This document shows, in pieces, positions 15,601-23,587 of a DNA stretch of 64,000 nucleotides (the stretch's first letter is position 1; every line of letters begins with the position of its first letter). Below the pieces are notes generated by a model, which searched no databases, was not told the DNA's origin, and saw nothing but the letters and a program-made list of their open reading frames with translations. Source of the DNA: Siphonodentalium dalli (taxonomy: Eukaryota; Mollusca; Scaphopoda; Gadilida; Siphonodentaliidae); the NCBI GenBank assembly GCA_032622095.1, contig CP136068.1, forward strand, positions 126,669,989-126,733,988. The letters are read 5' to 3'. The translations under genes were made by a program, and so were the position numbers.

Positions 15601-18600
15601 TTAAAATCCAAAATCTAAATAAAATCGTCCAATGCCGACCATTTTTTCGATGCCTGAGAATAAAAACCCTTTTTTTTTCCGCTTTATTTTTTGTGTGTTA
15701 AAATAAATGCTTTGTATAGTGAGTTCATTACTTATGTATGCCTCTATGTTATTATAATGGGAGTTTTCTTATATCTAGGCTTTCTCACACTATTCCAAAA
15801 GTTCAGTTTGAATATAAATATTTACAGGACTCTATGGAATCGCTGATCCATCATTTCAAGCTTTATTCTGAAGGATATAACGTCCCAGCAGGCTCAACAT
15901 ACACAGCCATCGAAGCACCAAAGGTAGAGTACTCTAAAATGGAGGGAACACTGAAACAAATACTCACTGCTGATTTGCTCAGACTATATTTGGGCATCGC
16001 TATATTCTCCTTATCAAAGCATCAAACTGGTGGTGACTTCCAAGTTGTGTGAATTATAATGGTGCTTCTTTAAATTTATGAATTAGAATAAAATATGAAG
16101 ATTGTGACTTTTGGGCTTCAGCCAGGGTTGAAAATTTGGTGGCCCAAACCTCTGCGAAGGAGGGTATAAGAGACCATAGGTGGGGCATCTTCCATGAAAA
16201 AAAAAATCTAAATTTCAACAAATCTATTGGCACTTCTGGAGCCCTATTCTCGTGTTTAAAGCTTTGTTGAAAGTAATATTTATACCTGATGAATCTGTAT
16301 TTGTTGCAAAAAATTATGATGGTAAGTTAATTATCAACAACTGGGAATGATTATTACAAAATAAAGTATTCACTGTGCCAATGATTTTATTAGAAGCTAA
16401 CTGGTGTATTAGAGTAGCTCATCCTGATCAACTTGTCAAGGGACTTGATTGAAATAATAAAATTCTAATTTAACTCTTGATTTTGTTCTGGCACTATGAT
16501 ATGTCAGCTATAGGCGAAATGTATGCTACTTGTCCCCCTCCTGCTCCATGGGCATTATTTTTGTACACATGTTTTTGTCTTTGATAGCAGCTTTACAGTT
16601 CTGATTTTTTTTTAAACCAAATTACCTAGTTTACCCGCCCCCCCCCCCCCCCCCTCCCCCCTCCCAATCTGAATTTTTTTTACCTTAACATCTAATATTT
16701 ACACAGCCCTCTGTGTTACACTAAATCCTGTTCGGTAATTAGTCAACTGCCAATTGGGACACCCGTTTCATATGACAATAACACACAGACCATAACACGA
16801 ACACCACATAACAAATTGTTGACCTAATCACTAAAAGCGGTCAGCAGAATAATTGGGCGTGCTTTTCAAAGTTCAGCCGAATTGCATCTTTAGCCTTTAT
16901 TTATAATGATCACCTTATCTTTGTAAGTGCTTGGAAATCTTATATTGGGCTGACTTAATGTGCTGCATGGGCTAGTCTCAAATTCTCAGCGGATTTTGTG
17001 AAAATAAATAAGAATACACTCAGCTATATTTGGGAATAAATCACCAAAAAGCTATAAAAATATAAGAATTGAATTTAGAAGGTGTTTGTGTTATTGGGGG
17101 ATACGATGCTGTGGTCGTTAGGGGTACATTTTGTGAGATCACACATTTAGTCACTCAATATATATGCCCCAACGACCACAGTGCCGTATCCCCCAATAAC
17201 ACATCCACCCACTACATTCATTTCTTAAATGGTCAGACCCAAAAAAAAAAAAGAAGACCTTTGTTTCCGCGAACTGACTGAAATAATAAATAGGGTAGGT
17301 TTGTAGGTAAACTTTATTTTCAATATCGTCCAATTATTTCAACAATATATTAAAGCCCACCCCCAACTTTTACCACCCCCCCAGCACCAACAGGCTGGTA
17401 AATACAGTGCATAAAGAAACAAGCAACTCTTTCACAAACCATTTTCTCTTTGGAATAATCCAGTTGTAAGTTGAAGTAGGGACATGTATTCACATAGGAA
17501 AATTCATGTCATATCATACACATTTTGTTGTTTTATTGGACTCGTCACTCCCTTTCCCACAAAAATCAGATTAAATTTTCAAACATGACCAACGTCATTT
17601 AATTCTCTTAAAAGTTAAATAATGTTACATGTATAGACAAAACAATTCAAATTCCATGTTGCAAGTTTAACTTCAATTACTATGAACCAAATAAATTAAA
17701 CTACATGACTACATTATAAAGAGTTTTGAAATGATGCACAATAGTCACAGGAAAAATTTAGAAAATTTGGTCATGTTTGAAAATTTAATCCTCAAAAGAT
17801 GTTTGTGATAGACAAGCTTATTATTTTTATCTTCAGAATTCAACTTGATATTATGTTTATATTATATTTCAATTTATAGTGATGTGAAACACTCCACTGA
17901 GGTGTTCCTGAACGGAATAACAAATAATCATGCCAAAATAAGTAATTTTCATAAATTTAATATCCAAATAGTCAGAAAACTGCGTCATTGTTATAAATGA
18001 ATTACACATAGTGTCTATTATTGGTGCAATCATTGCTGTAATGCTTATGCCCAATAGGGTGTCCCGAATGTAGCAGTAAATATTCACATTTGTGCGGAGT
18101 TTAACCATTGTGTTCTCTGAAATGGTACAGTCGATGTGGTTGGAATTTTTGACAATCTTAATTCTTTGCCACATTCTTCCAGTGGGGATTGTGTTTGGAT
18201 AAGTCCACAATTTGTCTTTAACCCTTTGAGTGCCAGGTCCGATTTTTGTATCAACCCATATACCCTGTGCCAATGCATTCTCTTATATATGTGAGTCGAC
18301 CATAGGTCGCCTCGCATATATAAGAGAATGCATTGGCCTAACAATATTTCATCATTTGTTATTATTTTTTACAATTTTTTACAATTTTAATAATTTTTTA
18401 AAATCTAAAAAAAATAAAAATGTTTTTTTTATTTTTTTAGGGCCAATTTTACAGACCGTAAATTAGGGCCGATGAGATCGGCCCCTGGCACTGAAAAGGT
18501 TAACCATCAGTTTCTTCTAAACTCTATTTTTGTATTTAACAGGGCGAGTTTGGAGTATATTTAGTATCAGATGGAAGCAATAAACCTTACAAATGTAAAA

Positions 18601-21600
18601 TAAAGGCTCCAGGATTTGCACATTTGGTATGTATGTCATTATTAATACATTATATAAAGTTTGATAACTCAGAGAACCCTCTGGTCGATAGCAACTACCC
18701 TTGCCAAAACACAAGACACACAACTCATTTGATAAAATATTTTGACGGTAAACATTGGAAAAGGTCAAAGCACTGAAGAATATTCTGAAAATCATATTGA
18801 GTAAAATATTTTTACTTTACTACACGTTTAGTGATGTTTGTTGACAAATCACTGCAAAAGTTTTGTTTACAAAACATTGATTTCAACACAAAACATTTGT
18901 TATAGGAGAACTATTAACCATTTGGCGTCTAGAACAACATTTATGTCATTTTACGGTTGGTTGGTGGAACAACATATATGTCGTTTACGGTAGTTTAAGG
19001 TTAATATTATGGTACCCTGTCATAACTTCCAAAACTCCTCTCCTAAAAGGAAATTTTCATGGATATAATGTCAATAGATATTGTTTTTATTATTTACATT
19101 GATCCGTGTTTTTAATAATGTTGTCTGTATGATTTATTTGTTACAATATGTAGGCTAATGTCACAATATCACTCAGTTTATTTGCAATAATATATTCACC
19201 CATGGATAGATATCATATATGACACCATACTCACCTGTCGAAGGGTTAATAATAAATATAAGAATAATGTTTATCTATTTTTCAGTGTTCTTTAATAGTT
19301 GTGGTGGTGATGTTTTTACAGACTTTTATATTTTTTGCACATTTACCAAATGTCAGTGCCTTGGGTCTATTTAATATAGCTACTCAAGCCTGAGTAGTTT
19401 AGTGTGTTGCATAATGAGGTCCCCAGAGGGTGAATTTAGTGATGCTATCCCGCATAGTGGGCTAGCATCACCAAATTCACCCTCTGGGGACCTCAATCTG
19501 CTTAGGCCTCATCTTCTCTAGAAAGTTTCTTTATTATCAAATTTCTATAGAAACTTCTTCACATATATTCTATTTCTTTTTTAGTTTATTGAATCAAATT
19601 GGCAGGCAGCACATTGCATAATCAAGATTCCCAATGTGGGTACATCACAATATTCTCCATTTGGGAACTTCAGTCTGAGTCTATGTCTCCCATAGCAGAT
19701 GAGGCCTAAGCAGAATGAGGTCCCCAGGTGGTGAATTTTATGATGCTAGCCTTCTATGCGGGATATCGTCACTAAATTCACCCTCGGGGGACCTCATTCT
19801 GCAAATGATAGGCTCACTAAACTCAGGCATGTAGCTACTATAGTTATTAATTTATGTAATAATTAGGCACTTCCGCATTGCTCATTTTTCCATCTAACAC
19901 AATATTTTTCCTCTAATATTCCAGGCGGCGCTTCACAAAATGACAAAGAAACATCTTTTAGCTGATTTAGTAGCTGTTATAGGTAAGCTGGAATTGATGC
20001 GGCCTGACAATAGGATATTTTCGTCATTTATAGCTCAACTTTACATTGTCAAGTTAGAGTTATTGCCATGGGGGTGCCCTTCACACATTTCCTTTAGCAC
20101 ACCCTACATGCCACATCTCATCCGATCATCACCAATCTTCAAATGGGTCTTCAGAGTGACTTCTTGATGGGAATCCGAAATTCGTTAAAAAAAACATGGC
20201 TGCCAAAAGCCATCTTGAATTTCACATTTAAATTAATCGATACACCCTGCAGCTCACATTTATCAGAGAATTGTTTTGAAAATTTTTGGGATCTCCTCTA
20301 GATGTGAGCTATCAAATTTGAACGAATGTAGATGAAAAACATCCTACAGACCACGTGTATCATCCTATCGTCACCAAACTTCAAATGTATGTACCTCCAG
20401 CTGGGAGGCACTTTTCAGAATTCATTAAAAATCATGGCTGCAGCAGCCATCTTGGATTTTACAATCTTGCATCACTAAATCCTTTGGCAGGCAACATCTG
20501 TCATCCGATCGTCGTCAAACTTCTTATGGATCTTCAGCAGGCAGCCATCTTGGATTTTACTCTTTGCATCACTAAATACTTCGGCATGTGCTACAGCCAA
20601 ATTTTTCATCCAATTGATCTGAGACTTCACATGTCTCTTTGTGTTGACCTATGGTATATTACTTGAACATTTCAACTTTCTGCATTCCTTATAACTCCAT
20701 TGACTGCAATGTATGACCTCTCCAAGTTACAGTGTCATTGACACATTCATTTATCATTCAAAGTTTCGATTAAGTTTATGCGGTTATGAACGAAAAGATT
20801 GAAGACAATTCTATAACTTGTGTTATCATAAACTTAATCTAAATGAAAGTGTCAATGACACTGTAGCTCAACTTTGGAGTTAAATTTTTGCTGAGCAATG
20901 AATAAAATGATGAAGAATGAAGGAAAATCAAAAAGTGACAGTAAAGGGCTTGTATTGTGTAGATGAAATTATTTTCATTTCAAACATTTCACATGTGGGC
21001 TGCACGGTGTGCCGATTCATTCAAATTTGAAATCCAAGATGGCTACTGGTAGCCTTGTTTTATAATGAATTTCGGTAATAATCGATGGCTCCCATCTAGA
21101 GGTAACCCCGAAGATCCATATGAAGTTTGCTGATGATCGGATGAGGGATGTGGTCTGCAGGCTGTGCCGAAGGATTTAGTCATGCAAAGAGTAAAACCAA
21201 GATGGCTGCTGGCACCCATGTTTTTCATCGAAATTTGTTAAAATCCGATGGCTCCTATCTAGAGGTGAACCTAAACAAGCGTGCAAATTTTCAAAACAAT
21301 TATCTTATAAATGCGGGCTGCAGGCTGCGCCGATGGATTCAGATTTTAAATCCAAAATGGCGGCTGGCCGCCATGTTTTTAACAAATTTTGGAAAAAAAT
21401 TATGGCTCCCATCTAGAGGTCACCCCAAAGACTTCTAATTTCTCTGATATATTTATAAAAATTAAATAAGTTCTTTGTGAGCAACAATTATGCCATGGGA
21501 ACAGACACATATCATTCATCCAGTATTGATTTTCATTGGTCAGTCAATTGAAAGCAACAAGTCTGGCACCTTTCCAAACACTATAACTGACCAAAAAAAA

Positions 21601-22949
21601 AAACCTTTTGGACAATTTCCATCTTGCCTACAGGTTTTAATATTATCGTTTACTTCTGACAAAGATAACTTGTCCCAGAATTTGGTATGGGAATTCTGTT
21701 TCGAAATTTTCCACTAAACAGTCCTCTTTAGTGTGCTAACAGCTATGTCACCTTGTATCTCAAAACTTTGTTAACCCTTCCATGACTACAGCTTTTGAAA
21801 TTTTCCGAACACCCTGTGCCAATGCATTCTATTATATTTGTGAGTCTCCCAAAGGGAGTCTCGCATTTATAAGAGAATACATTGGCCTAACAATATTCAC
21901 CTTGACCTTGTAAGTCAGTGCATTCTCTTATATATATGGGAGGATCTCTATGGGAGACTCGCATATATAAGAGAATGCACTGGCACCGAATTTTTAATTC
22001 TGCAGCTCCCATCATGAACCTCATGAAAGGGTTAATATGTAGCACTTGTTTAAAGTAGTTTTCAGACGAGTTCGATGCATACGCTGTGTGTATTACTTTG
22101 GAAATGGATTACAGACAATAACACTATGGCATTCAGATGGCTGCCATGCATACATTACATTGCATCCGTTAAAGTGATGTGAAACACTCCGGTTGGGTAA
22201 TCAAATATAAGTGGAGAATATTCTTGCTCAAAGTAGTTATTTTTACGAATATTAATCCACACCGTTATTCTTATATATTAATTCAATGCAATGACTCTCG
22301 ATGGCGAAATCATTTGCGTTCTTTATCGCCGATTGTTGTGTCCCGAATCGAGATGTAAATATTTACTATTAAGCATAGTTCAGACGGTGATATCTATGGA
22401 GTATATGGTCGATTTCTTTGAGATTGTTGGTGATGTTAGTAGAATGCTACATTCCCACAGTTGGCATAGCGCATGAGTACTAACATAACAGTTTCGCGCA
22501 CCCGAACAAGTCCATAATATGTCTTTAACACATGCAACGGAGAGATCCTATTTTTAGTGCAGAGTAATCCATACCTCATATGGCGTGTGTCATGACATTT
22601 CTTGTTTTCAACCAAATAAATGATGGAGGCTGTATTCGAAGCTCAGGAAAATTGATTTGTACCTATGATAATCAAAGTGTTAATTGTTGGGATTTGAGGT
22701 TCGACATTATCGTAGAATTAATTTATTACCAAGATTAATTTGCAATATTGAACTTATTCCAATATCGAACTAATAGCTGCAATTGTTAATTGGAATCACA
22801 AGTGCAGCTCCCATCATGAAAGGGTTAAAAAAAACTTAAAATATTGTCAGCTGCTCACTTTACACATCGGGTGTTACCATATTTTTAAAGCATGTATATT
22901 ACTTGTTTCAGGAACCCTGGATGTTGTGTTTGGTGAGGTTGACAGGTGA
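564..22949 (+). CDS. NDUFS2: NDUFS2, complex I 49-kDa subunit (13 exons, N-terminus missing)
   Basis: The exons 564-670, 1597-1706, 2291-2371, 4234-4354, 5872-5984, 8038-8112, 10494-10657, 13990-14109, 14627-14756, 15828-15923, 18543-18626, 19925-19982 and 22912-22949 all have AG/GT borders and join in phase to about 431 codons plus a stop. The product aligns along its whole length with animal NDUFS2 (about 460 residues), lacking only roughly 30 N-terminal residues, the expected mitochondrial presequence. NDUFS2 is a matrix-arm subunit of NADH:ubiquinone oxidoreductase that builds the ubiquinone pocket with NDUFS7. Visible signatures are [12 protein letters not shown] with the loop histidine, [13 protein letters not shown] with the quinone-site tyrosine, [30 protein letters not shown] and the C-terminus FGEVDR. 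No frameshift or internal stop was seen in any exon, so the gene looks functional. A BAG1 gene converges on it from the minus strand. Confidence 0.95.
671..1596. other. NDUFS2 intron without recognisable element
   Basis: AT-rich intron. I see no gene, array or inverted repeat in it. Confidence 0.6.
1597..1706 (+). CDS. NDUFS2: NDUFS2 exon with [12 protein letters not shown] motif
   Basis: The acceptor CAG ends at 1596 and the donor GTAAGA begins at 1707. The exon encodes the family signature [17 protein letters not shown]; in solved complex I structures the histidine of this beta-hairpin loop contacts the quinone head group. It completes the codon split at 670/1597 and ends on a codon boundary. 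Confidence 0.95.
2291..2371 (+). CDS. NDUFS2: NDUFS2 exon, [20 protein letters not shown]
   Basis: An exact 27-codon exon between TTTCAG and GTGAGA. It encodes the highly conserved [18 protein letters not shown] stretch; the arginine in HRGTEK is the position reported to be dimethylated in mammals. A TTAA-flanked hairpin element begins only 23 bp after its end. Confidence 0.95.
2394..2563. mobile_element. TTAA-flanked hairpin MITE, type S
   Basis: It starts TTAACCCGTCCATGACT and contains the shared hairpin at 2442-2510 (arms GCCAGTGCATTCTCTTATAT and its complement, with inner arms CTCCC/GGGAG). The right end is degraded (CAAATGGGTCAATT). The left TTAA sits 23 bp after an NDUFS2 donor site. 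Confidence 0.7.
2714..2990. mobile_element. Type T palindromic element (ATAATAAGTTCAAC family)
   Basis: Ends resemble TTAATCTATAATAAATGG and TTTAGTATATAAAAGGGG, with the core TTGTTGAACTTATTATCT. A 28-bp stretch near the left end is present twice in tandem. It is related to 13212-13476 and 31778-31932. Confidence 0.55.
3280..3550. mobile_element. Type S hairpin MITE with two hairpins
   Basis: Two inverted copies of the shared hairpin (3326-3398 and 3426-3494) separated by a spacer containing AACAATATTTACCTTGACC. The outer ends are degraded (GGAGCTTCCTG at left, CATCATGAAATGG at right). Confidence 0.7.
3737..4207. mobile_element. TTAA MITE, type P (CCCTTTACCCAACA ends)
   Basis: Bounded by TTAA at 3737-3740 and 4204-4207, with termini TTAACCCTTTACCCAACA and TGTTGGGTAAAGGGTTAA. 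It contains two oppositely oriented shared hairpins (3890-3964 and 4109-4177). TTAA target duplication and CCC...GGG termini are the piggyBac pattern; no transposase is encoded. The first hairpin loop carries a TACCGGTA expansion (3924-3931). The element stops 26 bp before an NDUFS2 acceptor. Confidence 0.85.
4234..4354 (+). CDS. NDUFS2: NDUFS2 exon, [20 protein letters not shown]
   Basis: It runs from the acceptor GTCCAG to the donor GTGAGT. It carries the LDYVSMM segment whose tyrosine hydrogen-bonds the ubiquinone head group in known structures, then the [18 protein letters not shown] helix. It leaves one base of a split codon. The acceptor's pyrimidine tract starts directly after a hairpin element that ends at 4207. 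Confidence 0.95.
4907..5215. repeat. (GAT)n-rich microsatellite region
   Basis: Interrupted GAT/ATG trinucleotide runs in an NDUFS2 intron. The Met-rich plus frame and Ile-rich minus frame are artefacts of the repeat. Confidence 0.9.
5452..5639. mobile_element. Short inverted-repeat MITE (CTCACCTGCCGAATAATAG)
   Basis: About 22-bp inverted ends CTCACCTGCCGAATAATAG and CTATTATTCGGCAGGTGAG, with GCACTATTATTCGGCCT repeated three times next to the right end. Confidence 0.7.
5872..5984 (+). CDS. NDUFS2: NDUFS2 exon, [21 protein letters not shown]
   Basis: The acceptor CTCAG ends at 5871 and the donor GTTTGT starts at 5985. The exon encodes the [12 protein letters not shown] helix and [17 protein letters not shown], near-identical to animal NDUFS2. 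The split codon from 4354 gives Thr. Confidence 0.95.
6000..7980. other. NDUFS2 intron, nothing recognised
   Basis: Intron sequence with small open frames of no recognisable similarity. I see no clear element. Confidence 0.5.
8038..8112 (+). CDS. NDUFS2: NDUFS2 exon, [22 protein letters not shown]
   Basis: A 25-codon exon from TTACAG to GTAAGT. The sequence [13 protein letters not shown] is a family hallmark. It ends with Val-Ala-Leu where vertebrates have Val-His-Gln, a small lineage difference at the exon edge. Both ends are phase 0. Confidence 0.93.
8510..8660. mobile_element. Fragment of the AGGTACTCAATCCG element family
   Basis: The motifs CATAATCCGATTTAATGCCC and GTAAAAAATATTTGATTCGA are shared with the full elements at 26189-26675 and 40017-40390. 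The ends are lost. Confidence 0.5.
9861..10433. mobile_element. TA-flanked mariner-like foldback interrupted by a SINE
   Basis: Ends TA|CAGTAATGCCCTAAAT and TAGGGCATTACTG|TA are inverted repeats of about 50 bp. TA flanks and CAGT-type ends are Tc1/mariner features. The undisturbed family member is at 34586-34801. Here the right arm is split by a SINE (about 9968-10390). Confidence 0.8.
9968..10390 (-). mobile_element. tRNA-derived SINE
   Basis: On the minus strand it begins AGCTCTGTGGTCCAGTGGTT. A pol III A box (TGGTCCAGTGG, 10383-10373) is followed about 42 nt later by a B box (GGTTCGCAGC, 10330-10321), the spacing of a tRNA gene. The body is GC-richer than its surroundings and the tail is an (ATT)n-like repeat at about 9970-9990. 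It is not a usable tRNA gene: there is no cloverleaf and the anticodon region is not recognisable. It is inserted in the right arm of a mariner-like foldback. Confidence 0.75.
10494..10657 (+). CDS. NDUFS2: NDUFS2 exon, [13 protein letters not shown]
   Basis: It runs from TTACAG to a GTACAA donor. It encodes [17 protein letters not shown], the variable helix pair, then the conserved [17 protein letters not shown], which is completed by the next exon. A TTAA-flanked hairpin element starts 20 bp after the donor. Confidence 0.93.
10677..11066. mobile_element. TTAA MITE, type P
   Basis: TTAA at 10677-10680 and 11063-11066, termini CCCTTTACCCAACAGAAGGG and TGTTGGGTAAAGGG. Hairpins at 10707-10775 and 10855-10923 have opposite orientation. 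It begins 20 bp after an NDUFS2 donor. Confidence 0.88.
11091..11527. mobile_element. AAGCCTGA...AATGAGGTCCCC palindromic MITE
   Basis: Inverted ends AAGCCTGAATTTAG and CTAAATTCAGGCTT. Inside are two smaller palindromes (GTGACGCTATCCCGCATAGC and relatives) flanked by AATGAGG/CCTCATT. Relatives lie at 19386-19829, 26996-27266, 33742-34050 and 36233-36645. Confidence 0.7.
11640..12013. mobile_element. TTAA MITE (AAGACATATTATGGACTTG / ACACTCC family)
   Basis: Left TTAAAGACATATTATGGACT and right GAGTGTTTCACATCACTTTAA; both ends are at TTAA. Relatives: 17874-18221, 22169-22528 and 24478-25742. Confidence 0.75.
12013..12686. mobile_element. Inverted-repeat element GGCCAAAAAAAAAGTGTTTT
   Basis: Left GGCCAAAAAAAAAGTGTTTT followed by GGTTCTCGGG, and right CTGAGAACCAAAACC followed by TTTTTTTTGGCC, are complementary. 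It starts directly where the previous element ends. A relative is at 15020-15675. Confidence 0.6.
13212..13476. mobile_element. TTAA element, type T
   Basis: TTAAACCATTCTATACTAAA at left and TTTAGTGTAGAATGGGTTAA at right, TTAA at both ends, with the core palindrome ATAATAAGTTCAAC/GAACTTATTAT. Confidence 0.75.
13817..13925. mobile_element. Half copy of the CAGTAATGCCC foldback
   Basis: Only the left arm (TACAGTAATGCCCTAAGTAA to GAAAGCTCTC) is present. It lies 65 bp before the NDUFS2 exon at 13990. Confidence 0.7.
13990..14109 (+). CDS. NDUFS2: NDUFS2 exon, [21 protein letters not shown]
   Basis: Acceptor CTGCAG, donor GTATGT. It encodes [20 protein letters not shown] and [12 protein letters not shown], both strongly conserved. 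It begins and ends inside codons in phases that fit its neighbours. Confidence 0.95.
14250..14526. mobile_element. Degraded type T element
   Basis: CTAAATACTCATTAATGAGTAG and ATAATAAGTTCAACAAATGG are recognisable; the ends are decayed. It is 100 bp before the NDUFS2 exon at 14627. Confidence 0.5.
14627..14756 (+). CDS. NDUFS2: NDUFS2 exon, [20 protein letters not shown]
   Basis: Acceptor AACAG, donor GTGAGT. It encodes [19 protein letters not shown] and the basic [14 protein letters not shown] stretch typical of the family. Confidence 0.95.
15020..15675. mobile_element. GGCCAAAAAAAAA inverted-repeat element, diverged
   Basis: Left GGCCAAAAAAAAAGATATTT and right CCTGAGAATAAAAACC plus a T run match the element at 12013-12686. 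Confidence 0.5.
15828..15923 (+). CDS. NDUFS2: NDUFS2 exon, [19 protein letters not shown]
   Basis: Acceptor TTACAG, donor GTAGAG. A 32-codon exon encoding [17 protein letters not shown] and [11 protein letters not shown], near-identical to vertebrate NDUFS2. Confidence 0.95.
16060..17085. other. NDUFS2 intron, mostly unrecognised; poly-C run
   Basis: The only distinct feature is a poly-C tract around 16638-16660. Nothing else was recognised. Confidence 0.5.
17086..17204. mobile_element. Short foldback (GTTATTGGGGGATACG)
   Basis: A stem of about 35 bp: TGTTATTGGGGGATACG...GTGGTCGTT pairs with AACGACCACAGTGCCG and CGTATCCCCCAATAACA. The loop is about 45 nt. Confidence 0.7.
17210..17873. other. 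NDUFS2 intron, nothing recognised
   Basis: AT-rich intron sequence with no clear element. Confidence 0.5.
17874..18221. mobile_element. TTAA MITE, ACACTCC family, diverged
   Basis: Left (TTAT)AGTGATGTGAAACACTCC and right AAGTCCACAATTTGTCTTTAA match 22169-22528. Its right TTAA is shared with the next element. Confidence 0.65.
18218..18503. mobile_element. TTAA MITE, type G (CCCTTTGAGTGCCAGG ends)
   Basis: TTAACCCTTTGAGTGCCAGG at left, CCCCTGGCACTGAAAAGGTTAA at right, with one shared hairpin at 18269-18337. It ends 39 bp before the NDUFS2 exon at 18543. Confidence 0.82.
18543..18626 (+). CDS. NDUFS2: NDUFS2 exon, [20 protein letters not shown]
   Basis: Acceptor TTTAACAG, donor GTATGT. It encodes [12 protein letters not shown] and [12 protein letters not shown], the conserved C-terminal core. 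A hairpin element ends 39 bp upstream of it. Confidence 0.95.
18630..19380. other. NDUFS2 intron, nothing recognised
   Basis: No clear element. Two similar lines near 18920-19000 (CAACATTTATGTCATTTTAC and CAACATATATGTCGTTTACG) are a short imperfect direct repeat. Confidence 0.4.
19386..19829. mobile_element. AAGCCTGA...AATGAGGTCCCC palindromic MITE
   Basis: Ends AAGCCTGAGTAGTTTAGTG and CACTAAACTCAGGC. Inside, GTGATGCTATCCCGCATAG and a second palindrome flank an AT-rich centre. It ends about 95 bp before the NDUFS2 exon at 19925. Confidence 0.7.
19925..19982 (+). CDS. NDUFS2: NDUFS2 exon, [19 protein letters not shown]
   Basis: A short exon between TTCCAG and GTAAGC. It encodes [18 protein letters not shown] and splits the following Gly codon with the last exon. 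The open frame that continues past 19982 is intron read-through. Confidence 0.93.
20028..21500. repeat. Dispersed element related to the 29-31 kb array
   Basis: It opens TAGCTCAACTTTACATTGTC...TTATTGCCATGG, the complement of the end of the 29.2-31.5 kb array. It carries scattered units such as CATGGCTGCAGCAGCCATC, GCCATCTTGGATTTTAC and CCGATCG. It also contains GTCAATGACACTGTAGCTCA at 20853-20875 and a hairpin around 20759-20860. Confidence 0.6.
21771..22035. mobile_element. TTAA MITE, type S
   Basis: TTAACCCTTCCATGACTACA at left, CATCATGAAC...GAAAGGGTTAA at right, TTAA on both sides. Hairpins at 21818-21886 and 21914-21984. Confidence 0.8.
22049..22827. mobile_element. Dispersed repeat carrying a nested TTAA MITE
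   Basis: The parts outside 22169-22528 match 34045-34445 (GAGAGATCCTATTTTTAG, CATGACATTTCTTGTTTTCA, TTGCAATATTGAACTTATT). A solo type S right end (CAGCTCCCATCATGAAAGGG then TTAA) closes it at 22804-22827. Confidence 0.6.
22169..22528. mobile_element. TTAA MITE, AGTGATGTGAAACACTCC family
   Basis: TTAAAGTGATGTGAAACACT at left, CAAGTCCATAATATGTCTTTAA at right, TTAA duplicated. The related repeat at 34045-34445 lacks it and so approximates the empty site. Confidence 0.8.
22912..22949 (+). CDS. NDUFS2: NDUFS2 last coding exon, [11 protein letters not shown] stop
   Basis: Acceptor GTTTCAG ends at 22911. The exon encodes [12 protein letters not shown] then TGA, the invariant C-terminus of the family. 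It is too short to show as an open frame and was found by homology and phase. Confidence 0.93.
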
Positions 22950-23180
22950 TCATGGTCGGGTTCTTGAAATGTGATAGAAAAAACTATTTATATTAAGTGA
23001 CAAAGACAATAAGTTCAGCTACAAGGACTAGATGAAGATTCACAACCGATTCGTGGAGCATAAATTCTGGAACATTCAGCATTTGATCGACGAGTTAGTT
23101 ACTGAATCTCCACGAGTTTTCTTGTGCTACAGTGTGAGCTTGTGTCAAGAGAGACTGTTGATGGATATGCCATGTTAGGA

Positions 23181-23186
23181 AATAAA
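23181..23186 (+). promoter_or_regulatory. NDUFS2: NDUFS2 polyadenylation signal AATAAA
   Basis: A canonical AATAAA lies 232 bp after the stop codon, giving an implied 3' UTR of about 250 bp (22950 to about 23205) that is free of recognisable repeats. Confidence 0.7.
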
Positions 23187-23465
23187 ATTCTATTTAAAAT
23201 CACTTTGATTTCCCTATCATTCATGGCAGTGAACTGCTAATATACAAACAAGATAACTTAACATGTTTGGTTTGAGCTCGGAGAGGATTGGGACGGAATT
23301 TGCTGTTAACTGTCTGGAACGATGTCGTCTGGCAAAAATCATGGTATATGGGTATAGGTCTCCTTGATGCAACATGCTTATATATCACATGAAACCCCTA
23401 TAATATCATTGAAAAATCCATTGGATCTTTTCTTATCTCTCACTAGTATATAAATACTGCACGGC

Positions 23466-23587
23466 TTGGAGGTGACTATGCCAAAATAGTGGTCCGAGGG
23501 GAGGAATAGTACCCGAGCCGGAGGCATGGGGACTATTCCTCCACCAAGGACCACTATTTTGGCATAGTCACCGACAAGCCGTGTAAT
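23466..23587. mobile_element. Palindrome TGACTATGCCAAAATAGTGG
   Basis: GGTGACTATGCCAAAATAGTGGTCC pairs with its complement about 60 nt away; the outer arms CACGGCTTG/CAAGCCGTG also pair. It lies just past the NDUFS2 poly(A) signal. Confidence 0.65.

Noticed and set aside
15738-16052. 104-codon frame as a separate gene
   Set aside because: Only 15828-15923 is coding (an NDUFS2 exon); the rest is intron read-through.
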